10,801 nt of DNA from CAMBDR01 sp046597185. Lineage in GTDB: Bacteria; Pseudomonadota; Gammaproteobacteria; Burkholderiales; Burkholderiaceae_D. Location of the stretch: assembly GCA_046597185.1 (NCBI GenBank), contig JBKJLF010000025.1, positions 1-10,801 of the forward strand. The letters are read 5' to 3'. Under the pieces are notes generated by a model. The model searched no databases. It saw only the letters and a list, made by a program, of their open reading frames with translations, and was not told the DNA's origin. Each line of letters opens with the position of its first letter. Position 1 is the first letter of the stretch. Both the position numbers and the translations under genes were made by a program. This document shows positions 6,767 to 10,801 of the stretch, piece after piece.

Positions 6767-6787
6767 GCAACTGCATTGCGGCAGATG

Positions 6788-6810
6788 GCGCAGCTTACTT
6801 GGTGCTGCGC
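6788..6810. terminator. possible hairpin between convergent uup and murJ
   Basis: GCGCAGC (6788-6794) pairs perfectly with GCTGCGC (6804-6810) around a 9-base loop that contains the murJ stop. It is the only strong hairpin at the uup-murJ junction, but no T-run follows in either direction, so intrinsic termination is uncertain. Confidence 0.3.
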
Positions 6811-8348
6811 TTAAAATCGTTGATGCGAAAACCCATCACCCACAGCGCAGTAAAATACGTGAACGCGCCCACCGCCACCACCGCCAGCAGGGCGGCAGCC
6901 CTGAGCATCGCGTGGTGGTGGCCCAGTTCGATCCAATTGACGGTATCAGTCGCGACCGAGGTGGTGCCTGCCATTAAACACAAGGCACCCGCCAGTTTGA
7001 CATAGAAGAAAAACCAGCCTTGGCAAGGGTGGTAAATTTTGCGCCGCCGTAAGCCAATATACAGTAAAGCCGCATTCAGGCACGCCGCCACCCCGATCGA
7101 GAGTGCCAGACCCGCCACTTGCAACCAAGGCACGAAGGCCAGATTCATCAACTGGGTGGCGCATAATACCCCAACCGCAATTTTGACTGGGGTGCGAATG
7201 TCTTGCCGCGCATAAAACGCCGGGGCCAGCGTTTTCACCAAAATAATCCCGATCAAACCGACGCTATACGCAATCAGCGGCTGTTTCGCCATTTGCACTG
7301 CATGCGCATCAAATTTGCCGTAGTGAAATAGCGTGCTGATCAAGGGTTCCGCCATCACCGCCAAACCCACGGCGGCGGGCAGGGCCAGCAAAAAGTTCAG
7401 GCGCAAACCCCAATCGAGCAGCGAGGAATATTCTACCGTGTCACCATTCACGCTGGCTTTGGAAAGGCTGGGCAATAAAATCGTGCCCAGCGCGACACCC
7501 AGCAAGGCGGTCGGAAATTCCATCAGGCGGTCGGCATACGACAAGGCAGAAATACTGCCACTGACCAAGTGGGATGCGATGCTGGTATTAATCATCAAGC
7601 TGATTTGCGCGACTGACACCGCAAACAAGGCTGGCCCCATTTTTTTGAGCACCTGGCGCACGCCAGGCCAGGCCAGGCTGGTTAAGGGCGTGAGCGTGAG
7701 TCTGGGCAGCATGCCGATTTTCATCAAGGCTGGAATCTGGATGCCGACCTGTAGCAAGCCACCCACCATCACTGCGCCTGCCATCACATACACCGGTTGC
7801 TGGAAATAGGGTGCCACCAACCACGAGGCGGCGATAAACGAGAGGTTTAACAGCACCGGGGTGAACGCCGGGATTTTATACTCACCCCAGGTATTGAGTA
7901 TGCCGCCTGCCATCGCCACAAAGCTCATGCAGCAAATATAGGGAAACATGATGCGCGTCATGACCACCGCAGCCTGAAATGCATCGGGTTTCTTGCTCAG
8001 GCCGTCTGCAATCAAGCCGACAAACAGCGGCGTTGCGGCGATGCCTATCAGGCTGGTGAGTAAGGTCGCCCACACCAGCATATTGGCGACATGATCAACC
8101 AGAGTTTTGGTATCATCGTGCCCATACTTGTTTTTGTATTCCGACAAAATCGGTACAAACGCTTGCGCAAACGCGCCTTCGGCAAACAGGCGGCGCAACA
8201 GATTGGGAATGCGGAAGGCGACAATAAACGCATCGCTATACGCCGAGGCACCGACGGCATGGGCAAACAGGCTTTCACGCAAAAGGCCCGTGATGCGTGA
8301 CAACATGGTCATGCCGGAGATGGAGGCTAAGGTTTTGAGTAAGTTCAT
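6795..8348 (-). CDS. murJ: lipid II flippase MurJ (MviN)
   Basis: This 517-residue inner-membrane protein flips lipid-linked peptidoglycan precursor (lipid II) to the periplasmic face for cell-wall synthesis. It is hydrophobic throughout, consistent with the family's 14 membrane helices, and aligns by eye with E. coli MurJ (511 residues) from the first residue (MNLLKTLASISGMTMLSR against MNLLKSLAAVSSMTMFSR). The charged residues essential in E. coli are all present: Arg18, Arg24, Asp39, Arg52, and the Arg of YADRLMEFP (residue 274 here). Other family blocks are LLRRLFAEGAFAQAFVPILSEYK, GVALGTILLPSLSK and IAYSVGLIGIILVK. The start is fixed by homology, but there is no Shine-Dalgarno sequence and a TATAAT box lies only 8 bases upstream. 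It diverges from rpsT, an arrangement common in betaproteobacteria. Confidence 0.97.
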   Translation of the reverse strand: MNLLKTLASISGMTMLSRITGLLRESLFAHAVGASAYSDAFIVAFRIPNLLRRLFAEGAFAQAFVPILSEYKNKYGHDDTKTLVDHVANMLVWATLLTSLIGIAATPLFVGLIADGLSKKPDAFQAAVVMTRIMFPYICCMSFVAMAGGILNTWGEYKIPAFTPVLLNLSFIAASWLVAPYFQQPVYVMAGAVMVGGLLQVGIQIPALMKIGMLPRLTLTPLTSLAWPGVRQVLKKMGPALFAVSVAQISLMINTSIASHLVSGSISALSYADRLMEFPTALLGVALGTILLPSLSKASVNGDTVEYSSLLDWGLRLNFLLALPAAVGLAVMAEPLISTLFHYGKFDAHAVQMAKQPLIAYSVGLIGIILVKTLAPAFYARQDIRTPVKIAVGVLCATQLMNLAFVPWLQVAGLALSIGVAACLNAALLYIGLRRRKIYHPCQGWFFFYVKLAGALCLMAGTTSVATDTVNWIELGHHHAMLRAAALLAVVAVGAFTYFTALWVMGFRINDFKRSTK

Positions 8349-8356
8349 GGGGCCAG

Positions 8357-8362
8357 ATTATA
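8357..8362 (-). promoter_or_regulatory. murJ: -10 box of a candidate murJ promoter
   Basis: A perfect TATAAT on the minus strand ends 8 bases before the murJ ATG. If used, transcription would begin at or within about two bases of the start codon, leaving no room for a ribosome site. The -35 region is weak (best candidate TTATCA at 8382-8387, spacing 19). Confidence 0.4.
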
Positions 8363-8423
8363 AGCCCAAGCCGCATGCGAGTGATAAATAAGTCACAATT
8401 TGCAGATAAATTTAAGTCTGTAC

Positions 8424-8452
8424 TTGCCGGATTGGGGAAAAGTCGCTATAAT
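8424..8452 (+). promoter_or_regulatory. rpsT: rpsT promoter
   Basis: TTGCCG (8424-8429) and a perfect TATAAT (8447-8452) with an ideal 17-base spacer place the start near 8459. The leader of about 65 bases to the S20 ATG could host the autoregulation known for this protein in E. coli, though no specific structure is evident. Confidence 0.8.
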
Positions 8453-8523
8453 CTGTGGTTTTACAAAATTCAGTCGCGCAAGCAATGAGGTTTGCGGACT
8501 TTCTACTGTACTTAGGAACCTCC

Positions 8524-8811
8524 ATGGCAAATACCGCGCAAGCGCGCAAACGCGCTCGTCAAGCAGTCAAACTGAATGCTCACAATTCCAGTCAACGTTC
8601 CACCCTGCGCACAGCAATCAAAGCTGTTCGTAAGGCGATTCAGGCTGGGGATAAAGCAGCAGCAACGCTCGTCTTCCAAAACTCTGTGTCCACGATTGAT
8701 CGTATCGCTGATAAAAAGATCGTACACAAAAACAAAGCAGCTCGTCATAAGAGCCGCTTGTCTGCTGCATTGAAGGCAATGGGTGCGGCCGCAGGTGTTG
8801 CGGCAGCTTAG
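8524..8811 (+). CDS. rpsT: 30S ribosomal protein S20
   Basis: This 95-residue, strongly basic, helical protein binds 16S rRNA early in 30S assembly. It has the family pattern MANTAQARKRARQAVKLNAH, then STLRTAIKAVRKAI, then KKIVHKNKAARHKSRLSAAL. I set the start at 8524 because MANT is the family N-terminus and AGGA (8514-8517) lies six bases before it. An in-frame ATG at 8455 would start ahead of the predicted transcription start and is not used. It is eight residues longer than E. coli S20 (87), the extra length being an Ala/Gly-rich tail (GAAAGVAAA). It is a single-gene unit with its own promoter and terminator. Confidence 0.97.
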   Translation: MANTAQARKRARQAVKLNAHNSSQRSTLRTAIKAVRKAIQAGDKAAATLVFQNSVSTIDRIADKKIVHKNKAARHKSRLSAALKAMGAAAGVAAA

Positions 8812-8894
8812 TTGTAGCTTATTGCTGTAATTTGCTGGCGCTTTCCCTTCCGCTTTCTTTGCTGTAGTGTAGCAACCGAGGTTGTTGCACGTAT

Positions 8895-8932
8895 AAAAAC
8901 CCTGTTAGCTCAGCTCGCAGGGTTTTTGTTTT
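8895..8932 (+). terminator. rho-independent terminator of rpsT
   Basis: AAAAACCCTG (8895-8904) pairs perfectly with CAGGGTTTTT (8918-8927) around a 13-base loop, followed by GTTTT. It lies 84 bases past the S20 stop. Confidence 0.85.
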
Positions 8933-9012
8933 GGGTGCGCCAAACCATGGTAAAAAAATCGAATCATTGGATAAAAATCGCGTCAATCCAAAAGAGCGTA
9001 AACAAAGGGCGT

Positions 9013-9040
9013 AAAAAAAGGCAGGATATCCTGCCTTTTT
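9013..9040 (-). terminator. palindromic terminator of the small Ala/Lys-rich protein gene, probably bidirectional
   Basis: GGCAGGATATCCTGCC (9020-9035) is flanked by five A on the left and five T on the right, making a perfect 26-base palindrome (9015-9040). Read on minus it ends in seven T and stands 29 bases after the stop of the minus-strand gene; on plus it could back up rpsT termination. The stretch 8933-9012 between the two terminators holds nothing recognisable. Confidence 0.82.
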
Positions 9041-9068
9041 CATTTGCTCGTATTGAGCGGATGGCCAA

Positions 9069-9308
9069 TTACTTGGACATCGAAGCTTCGCCAGAAGCCA
9101 TTGCTGCTGCAGAAGCTTTAGCTTTTTTAGCTTTTTTAGCTTTTTTAGCTGGCTTGGCCGATGCGTCGCCAGAAGCCATTGCGGATGCTGCTGGAGCTGC
9201 CATTGCCGAAGCAGGTGCTGCTTTTGCATCGCCAGAAGCCATTGCCGAAGCGGCAAATGCGGAAGTTGCGAACATGCTGGCGATCAAAACGGCGAATAAT
9301 TTACTCAT
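9069..9308 (-). CDS. small secreted Ala/Lys-rich repeat protein, 79 residues
   Basis: An N-terminal signal peptide (MSKLFAVLIASMFATSAFA, cleavage after about residue 19) precedes a low-complexity mature chain of about 60 residues, mostly Ala, Lys, Ser and Met. It holds three AMASG(D/E)A units and a central KKAKKAKKAK tract. Composition recalls acid-shock-type and similar small exported proteins of proteobacteria, but I recognise no defined family and no catalytic residues. A good ribosome site (AAGGAA, 9314-9319 on minus) lies five bases before the ATG, and a strong terminator follows, so it is a self-contained transcription unit and likely real. It is probably periplasmic. The basic tract could bind polyanions or be protonation-sensitive; that is speculation. 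Confidence 0.75.
   Translation of the reverse strand: MSKLFAVLIASMFATSAFAASAMASGDAKAAPASAMAAPAASAMASGDASAKPAKKAKKAKKAKASAAAMASGEASMSK
9088..9245 (-). repeat. three 17-base repeats within the secreted protein gene
   Basis: TCGCCAGAAGCCATTGC (plus-strand reading) occurs exactly at 9088-9104, 9166-9182 and 9229-9245. On the minus strand each encodes AMASG plus the first two bases of an acidic codon. Exact DNA identity, beyond protein similarity, suggests recent internal duplication. Confidence 0.85.
9120..9146 (-). repeat. 9-base tandem repeat encoding Lys-Lys-Ala
   Basis: Three exact copies of AGCTTTTTT (plus-strand reading), followed by a partial AGCT to 9150, encode the KKA repeats. Each copy has a run of six A on the coding strand, prone to slippage or copy-number change. 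Confidence 0.88.
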
Positions 9309-9338
9309 TTTATTTCCTTGGTTGGTTTAGAAATTGCT

Positions 9339-9352
9339 GATTCACTTGAATC
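9339..9352. promoter_or_regulatory. 14-base palindrome upstream of the secreted protein gene
   Basis: GATTCA-CT-TGAATC lies 31 bases before the ATG at 9308 on the minus strand, where an operator could sit. No clear promoter boxes were found around it, so the role is only a suggestion. Confidence 0.3.
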
Positions 9353-9399
9353 TGTATCCAATAACGAGGAGCAACAAATGTGGTTGACAGTAAACACAA

Positions 9400-9424
9400 A
9401 AAAATCGAAAAAATCGAATTTTTC
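9400..9424 (-). terminator. weak possible terminator after rluE
   Basis: On the minus strand GAAAAA (plus 9419-9424) can pair with TTTTTC (plus 9407-9412), followed by a further T-run. The stem is all A-T apart from one pair, so it is weak, but it is the only candidate between rluE and the next minus-strand gene. Confidence 0.25.
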
Positions 9425-9446
9425 TATCCGGTTTTCAGGTCAATGT

Positions 9447-10004
9447 TCAGATCAATGAGTCGGGATTGACTTCGCACCACTCGCCCGGCCATAAAGGGTG
9501 GCTAGCCAGCGAAAATGGGCCAATTGCGCTGCGCACCAGGCGCAAGGTTGGCAGCCCCACTGCTGCTGTCATGCGCCGCACCTGTCGATTTTTGCCCTCG
9601 GCCAAGGTGATTGCCAGCCAACTGGTGGCAAGTTCGGCCCGATGACGTATCGGCGGATCGCGTGGCCACAGCCAGTCGGGTGGCATGATTTGCACTGCGC
9701 GGCAGGGTAGTGTGATGAAGTCGCCAAGATTGAGTGGTTGTTGTAAGCGTTGCAAATGCTCTGCGCTGACCACGCCTTCGATCTGAACCAAATAGGTTTT
9801 GTCCTGTTTTTTGTCGGGGTGGCTGATGCGGTGTTGCAATTGCCCGTCATCGGTCAAGAGCAGTAAGCCTTCGCTATCGGCATCAAGCCGCCCTGCGGGA
9901 TAAATATTGGCGATTTTTATGTGATCAGCCAAGGTTGGGCGGTTTGGGTGAGTTGAGAATTGGCACATGACTTGACATGGCTTGTTGAATAGAATTAGGG
10001 TCAT
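9447..10004 (-). CDS. rluE: 23S rRNA pseudouridine synthase RluE
   Basis: This 185-residue RsuA/RluB-family enzyme would convert a uridine of 23S rRNA to pseudouridine (position 2457 in E. coli). The catalytic Asp41 lies in GRLDADSEGLLLL; other family blocks are LILFNKP at the N-terminus, KTYLVQIEG, WLWPRDPPIRHR and EGKNRQVRRMTAAVGLPTLRLVR. There is no N-terminal S4 domain, as in RluE. I chose the ATG at 10002-10004 (MTLILFNKP) because family similarity begins there; an ATG at 10077-10079 would add 25 residues without family character, and E. coli RluE also has an unrelated N-terminal stretch, so the longer form is possible. Neither start has a good ribosome site. It diverges from icd, as in E. 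coli, which supports the RluE call. Confidence 0.9.
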   Translation of the reverse strand: MTLILFNKPCQVMCQFSTHPNRPTLADHIKIANIYPAGRLDADSEGLLLLTDDGQLQHRISHPDKKQDKTYLVQIEGVVSAEHLQRLQQPLNLGDFITLPCRAVQIMPPDWLWPRDPPIRHRAELATSWLAITLAEGKNRQVRRMTAAVGLPTLRLVRSAIGPFSLASHPLWPGEWCEVNPDSLI

Positions 10005-10140
10005 GATAAATTTTAAATAAGAATGAATTCGGGTTGATGGTGGGTCGGCAGTGGTTTGTATTGGTGCTGTGCCAAGCATCTCTTATGTCTTATAGAAGAG
10101 TAAATCTTTGTGTAATGCCCTAGAACGTAGATAGAAGTAG

Positions 10141-10146
10141 TATACT
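10141..10146 (+). promoter_or_regulatory. icd: candidate -10 box of the icd promoter
   Basis: TATACT at 10141-10146 would start transcription near 10153, about 60 bases before the icd ATG. The -35 region is not convincing. The rest of the rluE-icd gap (10005-10214) is AT-rich near rluE and otherwise unremarkable. Confidence 0.4.
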
Positions 10147-10214
10147 AGCGCGGCATGGCAAATTTGAGAGGCGCAATCGGCGTCTTTTTTCCGCCCCCTA
10201 CTTCGGAGATTACG

Positions 10215-10801
10215 ATGTACCAACACATTAAAATACCCACTGACGGCACCAAAATCACCGTCAATAACGATTTTTCATTGAATGTAGCAGATAATCCGAT
10301 CATTCCTTATATTGAGGGTGATGGTACAGGGGTTGATATCAGCCCGGTCATGATTAAAGTCGTCGATGCGGCTGTGGCCAAGTGCTATGGCGGTAAGCGC
10401 AAAATCAGTTGGATGGAAATTTACGCCGGTGAAAAGTCCACCAAAGTATACGGCCCGGATGTTTGGTTGCCCGATGAAACCCTGACTGTTTTAAAGGACT
10501 ATGTGGTCTCCATCAAAGGCCCACTCACCACGCCAGTGGGTGGCGGGATTCGTTCTTTGAACGTGGCATTGCGCCAACAGCTTGATTTATATGTCTGTTT
10601 GCGCCCGGTGCGCTACTTCACGGGCGTGCCTTCGCCTGTGCGTGAACCGGAAAAAACCGATATGGTGATCTTCCGCGAAAATTCAGAAGATATTTACGCG
10701 GGTATTGAATGGGCCGCAGGTTCGGACAATGTCAAGAAGTTGATCGACTTTCTGACCAAAGAAATGGGCGTTACCAAGATTCGTTTCCCTGAAACTTCGG
10801 G
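10215..10801 (+). CDS. icd: NADP-dependent isocitrate dehydrogenase, N-terminal part (3' end outside window)
   Basis: The first 195 codons (plus two bases) of icd run off the right edge. The enzyme converts isocitrate to 2-oxoglutarate and CO2 in the citric acid cycle, making NADPH. The sequence matches E. coli Icd closely: NPIIPYIEGDGTGVDISP, RKISWMEIYAGEKSTKVYG, KGPLTTPVGGGIRSLNVALR, LYVCLRPVRYF and MVIFRENSEDIYAGIEW. Ser114 in GGGIRSLNVALR is the equivalent of the E. coli Ser113 that binds isocitrate and is phosphorylated by the kinase AceK, so the regulatory site is conserved; whether AceK is present cannot be seen. The start at 10215 has GGAG (10205-10208) six bases upstream and matches the family N-terminus. 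An in-frame ATG at 10155 would add 20 residues and is not favoured. Confidence 0.97.
   Translation, partial: MYQHIKIPTDGTKITVNNDFSLNVADNPIIPYIEGDGTGVDISPVMIKVVDAAVAKCYGGKRKISWMEIYAGEKSTKVYGPDVWLPDETLTVLKDYVVSIKGPLTTPVGGGIRSLNVALRQQLDLYVCLRPVRYFTGVPSPVREPEKTDMVIFRENSEDIYAGIEWAAGSDNVKKLIDFLTKEMGVTKIRFPETS

Noticed and set aside
8455..8523. In-frame N-terminal extension of S20 from an ATG at 8455
   Set aside because: The ATG overlaps the promoter and precedes the predicted transcription start; the family N-terminus MANT and a ribosome site are at 8524.
9120..9150. A6 runs as programmed -1 ribosomal frameshift sites
   Set aside because: In the coding frame the heptamer is T-AAA-AAA, so the P-site tRNA would not re-pair after a -1 slip; no downstream stimulatory hairpin or meaningful alternative frame was seen.
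8819..9256. 145-codon minus-strand frame rich in Gln, Leu and Trp
   Set aside because: It reads the repeats of the 79-residue secreted protein gene in another frame, runs through a strong terminator, and has no ribosome site or family features.
10165..10195. GC-rich stretch with T6 before icd as a terminator or attenuator
   Set aside because: Only 3-4 bp stems can be formed (GGCG with CGCC), too weak to support.

Overview
The window looks like chromosomal DNA of a mid-GC betaproteobacterium. The housekeeping genes point there: murJ and rpsT diverge from a shared promoter region, and rluE sits divergently next to icd, an arrangement also found in Escherichia coli. ModA is of the 'AANF' type common in betaproteobacteria. 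I cannot name a genus from sequence alone; a member of the Neisseriales is a guess.

Layout. Bases 1-2185 hold the 3' part of a large Rhs (YD-repeat) polymorphic toxin gene that enters from the left. Its core ends in an exact DPxG-18-DPxG self-cleavage motif. About 112 residues of a different, lower-GC C-terminal domain follow, resembling HYD1-type ADP-ribosyltransferase toxins. One base after its stop comes a 152-residue acidic protein of no family I recognise, the presumed immunity protein. Between it and the next gene (2646-2765) lies a stop-terminated reading frame without a start, probably a remnant. A small Xre-type DNA-binding regulator (2900-3367), a molybdate-binding protein ModA without visible modBC partners (3434-4192), and an unrecognised 63-residue protein with a near-perfect ribosome binding site (4420-4611) complete this accessory-looking left third.

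From 4654 on the window is core genome: tRNA-Arg(CCT) on the minus strand, the ABC-F ATPase gene uup on plus, murJ (lipid II flippase) on minus and convergent with uup, then rpsT (ribosomal protein S20) on plus with a textbook promoter and terminator. A small secreted Ala/Lys-rich repeat protein follows on minus, with its own palindromic terminator. Next is rluE (23S rRNA pseudouridine synthase) on minus, and finally the first 195 codons of icd (NADP isocitrate dehydrogenase), which runs off the right edge.

How it fits together. The left part is best read as an interbacterial competition module: the Rhs shell encapsulates and delivers the C-terminal toxin and the downstream small protein protects the producer. 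The rest is translation (uup, tRNA, rpsT, rluE), cell-wall synthesis (murJ) and central metabolism (icd), with no evident functional tie to the toxin. The most interesting items are the toxin and immunity pair, the composition break marking its exchange, the possible gene remnant behind it, a possible leaderless murJ transcript, and the internally repetitive secreted protein gene.
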